NCBI GenBank assembly: GCA_947630875.1
Contig: CANRJG010000005.1
Coordinates: forward strand, 1-64,000
Direction: 5' to 3'
DNA from: an uncultured Lachnospiraceae bacterium
Lineage (GTDB): Bacteria; Bacillota; Clostridia; Lachnospirales; Lachnospiraceae
Length of the DNA: 64,000 nt
Shown here: piece by piece, positions 17,979 to 26,793 of the stretch
Layout of the letters: every line of letters starts with the position of its first letter
How positions within the stretch are numbered: position 1 is the stretch's first letter
Notes under the pieces: model-generated
Told to the model about the DNA's origin: nothing
Databases searched by the model: none
What the model saw: only the letters and a program-made list of their open reading frames with translations
Program-made: the position numbers and the translations under genes

Positions 17979-18746
17979 TTACTGCGATACCCTTGTGGTA
18001 ATAAAAGTATACTCCGTCTGCGCCTTTTCATCCTCCGGATGCGACTCGACATAAGCGCCCATATAGGCGGAAGCCTTATCCCACTGTCCCAGGTCTTCGT
18101 AAAGTACCGCCATATGATACAGTAAGATGTCATTGTACGCCGCGTCTCCCAGCTGTACTGCATTTTCCGCATATACCAACGCCGCTTCTGTCTTTCCCAG
18201 CGCATAACAGCATTTGGAAAGATAATAATTTGCCGCGGCGTTCATGGGATTCTTTTCGATATAACGCAGCAGCACGCTTTCCGCCTCTGCAAAACAATCG
18301 GTATCGATATAGGCGGCGCCCACAAAAGGAAGGGCCTCTTCATCGCCATAGGAAACCGCCTGTTCATAGTATTCCAGCGCGTCCTTTGTCTTCCCGTTTT
18401 TCTGCAGCGCCTCGCCCAGCGCAATCAGAAGTTCCGTATTGTCCTCGTCATACTGCAGCGCCTCTTCATAGGCGGCAATGGCCTCATCGTCCTGCTCCAA
18501 CATCAGATCTGCCTCGGCAATATAAAGCAGGGCGTCGCAGCGGGTCGCTTCATCTGTCTCCTTATCCTCCGCAATGGCCGTAAACTGATCGATGGCCGCA
18601 TAATAATTGCCGGCGTTGATCTCCTGGATCGCAGCGGAAAGCGTATCCTTTTCTGCTTTTTGGCAGGCCGGCAGCAGCAGGCACAGCGCCAGCGCACAGA
18701 CAACCATGCTTATTTTCAATTTTCTGTTATTATATGCTTTATACAT
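17979..18746 (-). CDS. Tetratricopeptide-repeat lipoprotein
   Basis: 255 residues. The lipobox LLLPAC (Cys about residue 28) predicts a lipid-anchored protein. The rest is made of consecutive TPR helical pairs, for example AIAAYEEALQYDEDNTELLIALGEALQ and its successors, six or so repeats. TPRs bind protein partners; no enzymatic motif is seen. The start overlaps the end of the deaminase gene by eight bases. The partner and role are unknown. Confidence 0.82.
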   Translation of the reverse strand: MYKAYNNRKLKISMVVCALALCLLLPACQKAEKDTLSAAIQEINAGNYYAAIDQFTAIAEDKETDEATRCDALLYIAEADLMLEQDDEAIAAYEEALQYDEDNTELLIALGEALQKNGKTKDALEYYEQAVSYGDEEALPFVGAAYIDTDCFAEAESVLLRYIEKNPMNAAANYYLSKCCYALGKTEAALVYAENAVQLGDAAYNDILLYHMAVLYEDLGQWDKASAYMGAYVESHPEDEKAQTEYTFITTRVSQ

Positions 18747-19227
18747 GAAGTTTTATTTCTCTGCCCGTGGGCTGATACGGAATCATTTCCACCCCGGCGC
18801 TTTTCAACATCCGTTTGGATGCAATGACGCCCGGCGTCGTTTCATATTTATCGCAGGCGTATACCAGCTGCCGGATGCCGGCCTGGATGATCGCCTTGGC
18901 GCATTCGTTGCAGGGGAAAAGCGTCACGTAGAGCTTCGCGCCTTCCAATGTGCCGCCCCGGTAATTCAAAATGGCATTCAGCTCGGAATGTGTCGTATAA
19001 AAATACTTGTTGCAGAGCGGATCCGGATTGTTCCGGTTCCAGGGAAACGCATCGTCGTCGATTCCGTTGGGAAAACCGTTGTAGCCCATGGACAAAATCC
19101 GGTTGGATTTCGATACGATACAGGCGCCCACCTGGGTATTAGGATCCTTGGACCGCATGGCCGAAAGATAGGCGATTCCCATGAAATACTCATCCCAGTT
19201 GATGTAATCTTCTCTTTTTTCACTCAT
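18739..19227 (-). CDS. comEB: Deoxycytidylate (dCMP) deaminase
   Basis: 162 residues. It converts dCMP to dUMP for thymidylate synthesis. The zinc site is formed by HSELNAI (with Ser where many relatives have Ala) and PCNECAK. NTQVGACIV near the N terminus is the usual opening. ATG 19227 starts the conserved MSEKREDYINWDEYFMGIA; the longer in-frame extension upstream encodes no family sequence and overlaps rpiB. It lies five bases after rpiB and overlaps the TPR gene by eight. Confidence 0.93.
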   Translation of the reverse strand: MSEKREDYINWDEYFMGIAYLSAMRSKDPNTQVGACIVSKSNRILSMGYNGFPNGIDDDAFPWNRNNPDPLCNKYFYTTHSELNAILNYRGGTLEGAKLYVTLFPCNECAKAIIQAGIRQLVYACDKYETTPGVIASKRMLKSAGVEMIPYQPTGREIKLHV

Positions 19228-19232
19228 ATCTG

Positions 19233-19661
19233 TCAGTCCTCTATCATTTTGATGCGCCGGATATGCCGCTCCTCTTCCGAGAACGGCGTCCGCAGGAAAA
19301 TGTCCACACATTCGATGGCCATTTCCAGCGCCAGCACCCGGGCGCCGATGCAGATAATGTTTGCGTCATTGTGCAGCCTGGTAATCTCCGCCTCATATCT
19401 GGAATGGCAGACCGCCGCACGAATCCCTTTGATTTTATTTGCCGTAATGCTCATGCCGATACCGGTGCCGCAAACCAGAATACCTTTTTCACAACGGCCG
19501 TCCGCCACGGCATGCGCCACTTTTTTGCCATAAATCGGATAATCGCAGGACTCCGGACTGTCGCAGCCAAAGTCCGTATATTCAATGCCTTCCCGATCAA
19601 AATGCTCCATCATTTTGCACTTAAATGCATAACCCGCCTGATCGCAGCCGATTGCTATCAT
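19233..19661 (-). CDS. rpiB: Ribose 5-phosphate isomerase B
   Basis: 142 residues. It interconverts ribose 5-phosphate and ribulose 5-phosphate; some family members act on allose or galactose phosphates. The active-site Cys and anion hole CGTGIGMSITANKIKGIRA (about 65-83) and RLHNDANII are conserved. The usual SDHAG near the N terminus reads CDQAG here, so the first His is Gln. GGAGG precedes the ATG. It complements the transketolase block as part of the pentose phosphate pathway. Confidence 0.93.
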   Translation of the reverse strand: MIAIGCDQAGYAFKCKMMEHFDREGIEYTDFGCDSPESCDYPIYGKKVAHAVADGRCEKGILVCGTGIGMSITANKIKGIRAAVCHSRYEAEITRLHNDANIICIGARVLALEMAIECVDIFLRTPFSEEERHIRRIKMIED

Positions 19662-19683
19662 TCTTTCGTTCCCTCCTGCTGTC

Positions 19684-20730
19684 TCATGCCTGCAACACGC
19701 GATGTCCCGCCGCCTTTAAAAGCCGGTTCATAATCGCCTGTCCCAGTTCGTTGTCTTCAAAACACTCCGAGTATATGACATCCGCACCGTTTCTGTCAAA
19801 TCCTCTTAAAATATCGTAAAGGCCGGATGCGATACTCCGTCCGTCTTCCCGGCTGCCTGCGGAAACCACGATATCCGCCGCATACCGTCCGCAGCTGCCG
19901 TCATCCGCAATAACCGCGGCTTTTTTGCCCTCTGCTTTTGCCTGCCGGCACAGCGCATTGATTTTCTCCGTCACCGCCTCTGCGTTTCCGCTGACCAGAT
20001 ACAGCGGCGCTTTCGGCGCATAATGCCGGTACTTCATTCCGGGGGCTTTGGGCGCTTCATTTTCTTTCACCAGCGCCGGATCTGTCCGCACCGGACCAAT
20101 AACTGCTTCCAGCATTTCTTTGGTAATAAAGCCCGGTCTTAAAATCACCGGTATTTCCCCGGTCAGATCCACGATAGTGGATTCCAGACCGATCTGCACC
20201 GCGCCGCCGTCTAAGATCATATCGATTTTTCCGTCCAGATCTTCCTTCACATGCATGGCATTTGTGGTGGAAGGCCTGCCGGAGGTATTGGCACTGGGGG
20301 CCGCAATCAGCGTCTTGCTGGCCGCAATCAGCGACAGTGCCGCCGGATGCTGCGGCATCCGCACCGCCACCGTGTGCAAGCCCCCCGTCGTGGACGCGGG
20401 AATCGCTTCATTTTTCGGAAGAATCACCGTCAGAGGTCCCGGCCAGAAGGCTTCTGTGAGAATCTTTGCTTTTTCACAGACCTCAGACGCCGCTTTCTGC
20501 AGATCCTCCTGCCGGCAGATATGCACAATCAGCGGATTGTCGCTGGGTCTTCCTTTGGCCGCGTAGATTTCTTTTGCCGCCCGGGCATTGAACGCATCCG
20601 CGCCGAGGCCATAGACCGTCTCTGTAGGAAATGCCACAAGGCCGCCGGTCTGAATCACCGCCGCGGCTTTTTGAAAGATTTCCTCATCCTCCCTGCCGCC
20701 GGTCAGTTTACAGTATAGGGTCTTTTTCAT
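19684..20730 (-). CDS. ywlC: L-threonylcarbamoyladenylate synthase (Sua5 type)
   Basis: 348 residues. The YrdC domain (about 1-200: VAFPTETVYGLGADAF, KGRPSDNPLIVHI, SANTSGRPSTT) makes threonylcarbamoyl-AMP for the tRNA t6A modification. A C-terminal Sua5 domain follows from about 235. ATG 20728-20730 gives the conserved start MKKTLYCKL. This start lies inside the last 23 bases of the upstream hydrolase gene, an overlap that implies coupled translation of two functionally unrelated proteins. Confidence 0.94.
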   Translation of the reverse strand: MKKTLYCKLTGGREDEEIFQKAAAVIQTGGLVAFPTETVYGLGADAFNARAAKEIYAAKGRPSDNPLIVHICRQEDLQKAASEVCEKAKILTEAFWPGPLTVILPKNEAIPASTTGGLHTVAVRMPQHPAALSLIAASKTLIAAPSANTSGRPSTTNAMHVKEDLDGKIDMILDGGAVQIGLESTIVDLTGEIPVILRPGFITKEMLEAVIGPVRTDPALVKENEAPKAPGMKYRHYAPKAPLYLVSGNAEAVTEKINALCRQAKAEGKKAAVIADDGSCGRYAADIVVSAGSREDGRSIASGLYDILRGFDRNGADVIYSECFEDNELGQAIMNRLLKAAGHRVLQA

Positions 20731-23449
20731 CTTTATACATCCAATCCAGCGTTTCCAGCAGATCTCCCGCAAGGCCCGCTTCTCTGGGCACAATCTTCTG
20801 ATCGGCGTCTGCCACGCCGGCAATCATGTAAACACCTGTGCCGAAATAAATTTTATGCCGTCCCTTTTCATAGCGGAACGCATGAATATCTACTGCCGGG
20901 GAACCGTCCACCTTCAGGGCTTCTCCATAGACCACCGCAAGTCCGCCGCGGTCGTCCGCATGGGTGTCCGTTTCCAGATCCGGCACCTTCAGCCAACAGT
21001 TGTTCTTTCCTTTGACCTTAAAATAACCCACCAGCAGATAGACATCCCGGTCAAATTCAATTTCAAACTTCGCGCCTGCCGCACTTTCACAGATTTCTCT
21101 GGGCATCTGGATACCGGTCATTCCCGCAACCTCCGGCGCGCAGGCCTGGATGGCCCTGTCTCTGTCGCTGAATACGGAATTGCCCTTTGCAATCGTAAAG
21201 ACGGGATAGCCTTCCGTCAGTACCTTAAACGGCGCTTCCTTCAAAGGTTTCAGATCCGCCAGCTCCGGTTTTTCGTCCGACGGGAAAATGCCCTGCTTCA
21301 TCTCTGCCAGATGCTTCGCAAAGCAGTCGTATTCATGTTCATAAATGCCCAGACAATCCTGCCAGTGGCTGTATATGCCGCCATCCGGGAACGGGATCTT
21401 CCGCTGGGGCGTCTGCATACTGTTGGCGTAAAGATAGGTCTCTTTGGTAATGGCCGTCAGCTTTCTGTAGGAATCCAGGGAAGCGCTCAGATACCGCTCC
21501 GCCTTGTCCAACAGCGACAAGTCGCCCTGCAGTTTTTCATTCATGGTATTGCGATAGCGCATCACACAGACCGCTGCCATCACCTTATCCGCATAAAACA
21601 GCGTCATATGGTAGATAGCATGAATATCCGTCGTAAATCGGCCAAACTCTTCCGTCTCCCGGGTAATATAGGGTTTTGCCAGTGTAATCTGCAGCAGCGC
21701 CTTTTTTGCATAATAGCGGATTTCCTTCGCCATATCCGGCGGCGTCTCGCCAAAATGGGGCTGCCCTTTCTTTTCTTTTTCTATAAATTCATCCAGCGTT
21801 TCCCCCGGTGTGGAAACAGATTTGTATAATTCCGTATTCGGTTTGAATTTTTTCACATGGGTAAACTGTCCCATGGTCTGACCGAGACTTAAGGTCTGCC
21901 GGTTTCCTTCCGTAATGCCCACCCGGCGCAAAATCCGCGGCGCGCACTCGCCGGCCGCTTCCATCGCGTCCAGAATGGCCCTGCCCGCCTGTTCCCCGCA
22001 GCCGAAATGGTCGGCAAATACATGGGTCCAGTACAGCCGTTCCTCCTGCTCCGTCCGGTAGGGATTCCAGGCATAGCGCATCCACATCTGATACCACATC
22101 CAGTCGCGCTTCACCGCCTTCAGCCGGGGCGACGTCTTGTCCGGCGCATAGGGCCAGTCCCAGAAAAACATAGGGTACAGATGAATTCCGCTGCCGCCCA
22201 ACCGCTCAATGCCCGCCTGTACGCATTTCTGTATAAAGGACGGCGCGCCGAAACGGAAAGGTTCCAGATCCGCCAGAATATGTACGTTCAGAATATGGGG
22301 CTGTCCGTGGGCGCTCAGTTCCAGATGGGTCTTCTGCCAGCTGCCTGTGGGCAGGTAGGTGGTCAGTCCTTCGCCGTTGTATTTCCACATGGTATACAGA
22401 TTGGAATACTGCTTCATGCCTTCCGTCAGAATCGTATCCGCATCCACCGCATGGGCCCGCAGAATCAAAGGCGGCTCTTTGTCGATGCCCGCCTGCTTCA
22501 GTCCTTCTTTGACCGCCGGCAAAATGGTATCCAGGAACCAGTCTGTTTTGTTCTGCTGTCCCCGCAGCGCTTCTCCGAGGCAGACCATCAGGCCCACGTT
22601 GGGGAAGGAACGGATAAATTCGATGATACATTCGATGGTATAGTCTCTTACCACCGGCTCGATATCCGTCTGCAGCAGCTCCAGATTGTGAGCGATGGCA
22701 AAGGGATACGGAATATGAATATTGTAAAACTTCAGAACGGTCCAGATGCCTCGTTTGTCACACTCTTCCGCCAGCCAGGTAAAGATCTCCCGGTTCAGAC
22801 GGTACTCTTCCTCCGTAACTTCCAGTGCCTCCGGATAATGCTCCAGCTTCAGCAGCGACGAAAAGGGATGTCCGCTCCAGATATAGAGCACGTTGCAGCG
22901 TTCCTTCAACATCATATCCAAATATTCCGTCCAGAGTTCCTTATCATAAAACCAGGGGAACCGATCCGGCGTAATCGGATACTCATAAGTATTGCGGGGC
23001 GGCTCGATCTTTGTCAGCTGCAGTCCCAGCGCAGGACCCCGCAGCTTCATCACCGGCGCGTCGCCGAAGAACCATTCCCGCGGCAGTGCCTTTTCCTGCT
23101 CCACATATTCACAGAAGCTCAGACAGCCGTAAAGCGCGCCTGTATTGCTGCCGCCGGTAATCACAAAACGCCTTCCCGACAATGTGGAGATGTAAAAGCC
23201 CTCGCCCTCGGGCGCTTTCGTATGATAAATCTGCTCGCCTTCCTGCTCCCGCTGCAAAATCCAGCCGCACCGGGTCCGGTCGCAGACATAAATAGAAGGC
23301 TCCTGGGGCCGAACCACCGTATAATACGCGGATTCTTCCATGTCCATGGTCTCATAACCTACCTGCTGCAGCGTCTTTCGCAGCAGGCCGAGCCCGTGCA
23401 TGATTCGTTTGTCAGGGATTTGCGGAATAATCAAATATACGCGTCTCAT
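20708..23449 (-). CDS. Large glycoside hydrolase, alpha-glucuronidase-like, family unclear
   Basis: 913 residues with no signal peptide, so probably cytoplasmic. The N-terminal part ends in VITGGSNTGALYGCLSF, the hallmark of the accessory domain of GH20, GH67 and GH115 enzymes. A barrel follows (about 150-480) with acidic candidates in VCLGEALRG (about residue 290) and WDWPYAPD. Next is a helical domain, and last a beta-sandwich from about 780. Context with uxaA, uxaB, uxaC and a pectate lyase suggests uronic-acid oligosaccharides. I cannot place it in a named family with confidence. AGGAG precedes the ATG; a weak promoter (TATGAT at 23485-23490) may lie upstream, after the uxaA terminator. 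Confidence 0.7.
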   Translation of the reverse strand: MRRVYLIIPQIPDKRIMHGLGLLRKTLQQVGYETMDMEESAYYTVVRPQEPSIYVCDRTRCGWILQREQEGEQIYHTKAPEGEGFYISTLSGRRFVITGGSNTGALYGCLSFCEYVEQEKALPREWFFGDAPVMKLRGPALGLQLTKIEPPRNTYEYPITPDRFPWFYDKELWTEYLDMMLKERCNVLYIWSGHPFSSLLKLEHYPEALEVTEEEYRLNREIFTWLAEECDKRGIWTVLKFYNIHIPYPFAIAHNLELLQTDIEPVVRDYTIECIIEFIRSFPNVGLMVCLGEALRGQQNKTDWFLDTILPAVKEGLKQAGIDKEPPLILRAHAVDADTILTEGMKQYSNLYTMWKYNGEGLTTYLPTGSWQKTHLELSAHGQPHILNVHILADLEPFRFGAPSFIQKCVQAGIERLGGSGIHLYPMFFWDWPYAPDKTSPRLKAVKRDWMWYQMWMRYAWNPYRTEQEERLYWTHVFADHFGCGEQAGRAILDAMEAAGECAPRILRRVGITEGNRQTLSLGQTMGQFTHVKKFKPNTELYKSVSTPGETLDEFIEKEKKGQPHFGETPPDMAKEIRYYAKKALLQITLAKPYITRETEEFGRFTTDIHAIYHMTLFYADKVMAAVCVMRYRNTMNEKLQGDLSLLDKAERYLSASLDSYRKLTAITKETYLYANSMQTPQRKIPFPDGGIYSHWQDCLGIYEHEYDCFAKHLAEMKQGIFPSDEKPELADLKPLKEAPFKVLTEGYPVFTIAKGNSVFSDRDRAIQACAPEVAGMTGIQMPREICESAAGAKFEIEFDRDVYLLVGYFKVKGKNNCWLKVPDLETDTHADDRGGLAVVYGEALKVDGSPAVDIHAFRYEKGRHKIYFGTGVYMIAGVADADQKIVPREAGLAGDLLETLDWMYKDEKDPIL

Positions 23450-23563
23450 GAAATTCTCCTGTTCTTTTGTCTGATTCTGTTTTTATCATACATGAATTTC
23501 GTAAAGAATGCTACAAAAAATGCAAATTTTTCAAAAAGAATCCGCTGGTGTACAAATAGACAA

Positions 23564-23599
23564 AAAACTGACCTGATCCCGGAAGATCACGTCAGTTTT
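23564..23599 (-). terminator. Intrinsic terminator of uxaA
   Basis: AAAACTGAC (23564-23572) and GTCAGTTTT (23591-23599) are the outer arms, with a GATC/GATC inner pairing. On the minus strand the hairpin runs into TTTTTTG. Placement 11 bases after the uxaA stop fits well. Confidence 0.9.
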
Positions 23600-23609
23600 C
23601 CATCGTTTA

Positions 23610-25091
23610 TTATAGTGTCACGCCTGTCTTGTAAATGGCCATATCATGGAATCCGGCTTCTTCCGCCTTTACCTGTTTACCGGAAGCAACCGCCAGTACC
23701 TGTGCGAACAGTTCTTCCGAAAGCGCCTCCAGGCTCATGCCGGAGGCAAGCCGTCCCGCGTCAAAGTCGATCCATTTTTTCTTTTTCTCCGCCAGCGGCG
23801 TATTGCTGGCAATTTTTATCGTAGGTACAGGACAGCCGAAAGGGGTGCCTCTGCCCGTCGTAAACAGTACAATCTGCGCACCGGCTGCTGCTGTGGCCGT
23901 TGCCGCCACCAGATCGTTTCCCGGCGCGGACAGAAGCTGCAGTCCGCAGGTCTGTACTCTGTCGCCATAGCCTAAGACGCCTTTCACAACAGCGGAGCCG
24001 CTCTTCTGCGTACAGCCCAGCGACTTGTCTTCCAGCGTCGTAATGCCGCCGGCCTTATTGCCGGGAGAAGGATTTTCATAAACCACCAGCCCGTGGCTGA
24101 GGAAAAATTTTTTATAGTCATTAATCAGCTGTACGGTTTTTTCAAATAAGGACGCATCCGCACAGCGATTCATGAGAATGGTCTCCGCGCCGAACATTTC
24201 CGGCACTTCGGTCAGTATGGTGGTGCCGCCTTTGGAAATCAGAAGATCCGAAAAACCGCCTACCACAGGATTGGCGCTGATGCCGCTCATACCGTCGGAG
24301 CCGCCGCATTTCATCCCGATGATCAGTTTCGATACATCCGCCGGCGTCCGTTTGTCTTCTTTTGCCTGCTCCGCCAGCTCTTTTAAGAGTGCCAGTCCGT
24401 CTGCTTCCTCGTCGTCCGACTCCTGGCATACCAGGAAGCGTACTCTGGACGTATCATAATCTCCCAGATACGATTTGATCACGTCGATATTGGAATACTC
24501 ACAGCCCAGCCCCAGCACCAGCACGCCGCCGGCGTTGGGATGGCGAATCAGATCCGCAATCAGTTTTCTGAAATTTTCCTGATCTTCTCCCATCTGGGAA
24601 CAGCCATAAGGATGGGGAAAGGCGTATACCCCGTCGATGCTTCCCGTCACGAATGATTTCGCCTGTTCCGCAATACGCTGGGCAATGGAATTGACGCAGC
24701 CCACCGTCGGCAGAATCCACAGTTCATTCCGCACGCCCACACGGCCGTCTTTGCGCACAAAGCCATCGAAGCTGGCAGGCTTCGTCGGCGGCAGCTCCCG
24801 AAAATCAGGCTGATAGCTGTACTCCAGCACGTCGTCCAGATTGGTCACCGTATTGTGGGTGTGCACCCAGGCGCCGGCTTTGATCTCTGCAGCCGCATGT
24901 CCGATGGGAAATCCGTATTTGATAATGTTTTCGTCCTTTGCAATATCCCGCAGCGCAAACTTATGTCCCATGGGAATGTCTTCTGTCAGTGTGACCGTCA
25001 TATCCTCCACTGTACATTTCATTCCCTTTTTCAGGGGCCGGATCGCTACCGCGACCATATCACTTTTATGTATCCGGATATAATCCCGCAT
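23610..25091 (-). CDS. uxaA: Altronate dehydratase
   Basis: 493 residues. It dehydrates D-altronate to 2-keto-3-deoxy-D-gluconate, the third step of galacturonate breakdown. An N-terminal SAF domain (about 1-95, ending in GAWVHTHNTVTNLDD) is followed by the large catalytic domain with GFVRKDGRVGVRNELWILPTV, HPYGCSQMGEDQ, GLGCEYSNID and GMKCGGSDGMSGISANP, whose Cys and His bind iron. ATG 25091 has AGGA eight bases before it. It follows uxaB by about 35 bases and is closed by a strong terminator. Confidence 0.95.
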   Translation of the reverse strand: MRDYIRIHKSDMVAVAIRPLKKGMKCTVEDMTVTLTEDIPMGHKFALRDIAKDENIIKYGFPIGHAAAEIKAGAWVHTHNTVTNLDDVLEYSYQPDFRELPPTKPASFDGFVRKDGRVGVRNELWILPTVGCVNSIAQRIAEQAKSFVTGSIDGVYAFPHPYGCSQMGEDQENFRKLIADLIRHPNAGGVLVLGLGCEYSNIDVIKSYLGDYDTSRVRFLVCQESDDEEADGLALLKELAEQAKEDKRTPADVSKLIIGMKCGGSDGMSGISANPVVGGFSDLLISKGGTTILTEVPEMFGAETILMNRCADASLFEKTVQLINDYKKFFLSHGLVVYENPSPGNKAGGITTLEDKSLGCTQKSGSAVVKGVLGYGDRVQTCGLQLLSAPGNDLVAATATAAAGAQIVLFTTGRGTPFGCPVPTIKIASNTPLAEKKKKWIDFDAGRLASGMSLEALSEELFAQVLAVASGKQVKAEEAGFHDMAIYKTGVTL

Positions 25092-25126
25092 CACAAATTT
25101 CCTTTCCGGGCAATCCCTGCGAAATT

Positions 25127-26599
25127 TCAGGCATACACCTGTTCCATGGCTTTTCGAACGCCCAGTTTACGGATATTAATCAGATCCGCTGTCACTGCCT
25201 GCTCCAGACCTTCGTATTTGGTCAGGTCTTCGCCAAAGAATGTTTCTTCCTTCAGGAAGGCGTGTACGAAATCCGCTTCCGGCAGCTTCGTGGAATTTTC
25301 CGCAAAGAAAGCCAGTACATTTTCATCATCCATGACATTGTACTCTTCCCCGCCGCAGCGATGGCCGATCAGCGCGCCGCCGCGAATCTCGTCGCCGGTA
25401 TAAAATTCCATCAGGCTGGCCAGAGAAAAGACCAGATGCTTCGGCAGTTTTCCTTCTTTGGCAATATAGCTGCGCAGAGAAGGCAGGCAGCGCGCGCGCC
25501 ACTTGGAAACCGAATTTAAGGAAATGGACAGCAGCCTGTGCTTCATATAAGGATGCTCAAACCGTTCAATCACCGATTCGGCAAAGTCTGTGTAGGAATC
25601 GTCATTCCGGCTGGGCAGCGACGGGATGACTTCATTGAAAATCGTATCCTTCATATATCTGGAAATATCCCGGTCGTTCATGGACTCGATGACATAGTCG
25701 TTTCCTGCCAGGAAGGAAGCCAGTACAAAGGAAGTATGGGCGCCGTTTAAAATACGTACTTTCCGTTTTTTGTAAGGTTTTAAGTTGTCCGTAAAGATCA
25801 CCGGCATGCCTGCCTGATCCAGCGGAAATTCTTTCGAAATGTCTTTTTCACTCTCAATGACCCAGAGGGCAAACAGTTCGCTGGTATCCAGCAGATTGTC
25901 CTGATAGCCCAGTTCTTCCCACATGCGCTTTGCGTTTTCCGCAGGATAGCCTGTCACAATACGATCCACCAGCGTGCTGGTAAAGACACAGGCCTCATCG
26001 ATCCAGCGCTCAAAATCCGCTTCCAGTTTCCAAAGCGCGATATACTGTTTTACACATTTCTTCAGTTCCGCACCGTTGTTGTCGATCAGTTCCACCGGGA
26101 GCATGATCAGACCCTTTGTATCATCTCCATTGCACCACTGATATCTTTCATACAGAAATTTCGTCATCTTGCCGGGGAATGAAACCGGCGGCGTCATCTC
26201 CAGCACGTCTTCCGGATTGAAAACGATGCCCGCTTCCGTGGTGTTGGAAACCACGAACCGCAGCTCCGGCTCTCTTGCGAAGGACATGTATTTCTCATAT
26301 TCTCCGTAAGCATCCACCGCGTCCGCTACACTGGTAATGACCCGGGTCACGGTCTTGGCTTCGCCGTTTTCCATACCGGTCATCGAAAGCGTATACTGGC
26401 AATCCTGTTCCTTAAAGTGATCCAGATTTCCCATGGGAATTGGCTTTACGATAACAATATCGCCATTGAAATTTCCTTTTTCATTTGCCACATCGATCAT
26501 ATAGTCAACGAAGGCTCTAAGGAAGCCGCCTTCCCCAAACTGCAGGACCTTCAAAGGCCTTTTTACCGGATGTGTCAATGTTTTGTTCAGCAGTACCAT
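25127..26599 (-). CDS. uxaB: Tagaturonate reductase
   Basis: 490 residues of the mannitol dehydrogenase family. It reduces D-tagaturonate to D-altronate with NADH. Visible are the Rossmann start VLQFGEGGFLRAFVDYMID (about 15-33), VDRIVTGYP, and the catalytic region KKRKVRILNGAHTS with KVRILN..H, where the Lys is the proton donor in this family. GGAGGG precedes the start, and a consensus promoter lies at 26634-26662. The gene is divergent from uxaC and first in the uxaBA unit. Confidence 0.95.
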   Translation of the reverse strand: MVLLNKTLTHPVKRPLKVLQFGEGGFLRAFVDYMIDVANEKGNFNGDIVIVKPIPMGNLDHFKEQDCQYTLSMTGMENGEAKTVTRVITSVADAVDAYGEYEKYMSFAREPELRFVVSNTTEAGIVFNPEDVLEMTPPVSFPGKMTKFLYERYQWCNGDDTKGLIMLPVELIDNNGAELKKCVKQYIALWKLEADFERWIDEACVFTSTLVDRIVTGYPAENAKRMWEELGYQDNLLDTSELFALWVIESEKDISKEFPLDQAGMPVIFTDNLKPYKKRKVRILNGAHTSFVLASFLAGNDYVIESMNDRDISRYMKDTIFNEVIPSLPSRNDDSYTDFAESVIERFEHPYMKHRLLSISLNSVSKWRARCLPSLRSYIAKEGKLPKHLVFSLASLMEFYTGDEIRGGALIGHRCGGEEYNVMDDENVLAFFAENSTKLPEADFVHAFLKEETFFGEDLTKYEGLEQAVTADLINIRKLGVRKAMEQVYA

Positions 26600-26633
26600 A
26601 CTTAAATCCCTCCAATTTTTTCAAAACACACCC

Positions 26634-26662
26634 ATTATAATAACTGCATTTTTCTACTTCAA
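26634..26662 (-). promoter_or_regulatory. Sigma-A promoter of uxaBA
   Basis: TTGAAG (26657-26662), a 17-base spacer and a perfect TATAAT (26634-26639), about 35 bases before the uxaB start on the minus strand. Confidence 0.85.
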
Positions 26663-26672
26663 TAGACAAAAT

Positions 26673-26690
26673 AACGAATATACTTTCGTT
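26673..26690. promoter_or_regulatory. Candidate operator in the uxaB/uxaC divergent region
   Basis: AACGAA (26673-26678) and TTCGTT (26685-26690) form a perfect inverted repeat with a six-base spacer. It lies 10 bases upstream of the uxaB -35 and about 40 upstream of the uxaC -35. A GntR- or LacI-type uronate regulator could bind here; none is encoded in the window. Confidence 0.45.
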
Positions 26691-26729
26691 TTTCCCGGGT
26701 TTTACAGGCACATCTTCTTTGCTTTCCGC

Positions 26730-26758
26730 TTGCAGTTGACGGACGCAAAGTATATAAT
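26730..26758 (+). promoter_or_regulatory. Sigma-A promoter of uxaC
   Basis: TTGCAG (26730-26735), 17 bases, TATAAT (26753-26758), about 35 bases before the uxaC start. A closer TTGACG at 26735-26740 is only 12 bases from the -10 and cannot serve as its partner. Confidence 0.8.
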
Positions 26759-26793
26759 GGGGACAGAAAATTCAGACAGGAGGTTTCCCCGAA

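Noticed and set aside
22007..23824. Long plus-strand open frame of 605 codons
   Set aside because: It lies antisense to the hydrolase and uxaA genes, has no ribosome site, no recognisable domain and a His/Arg/Gln-rich composition typical of a reversed frame.
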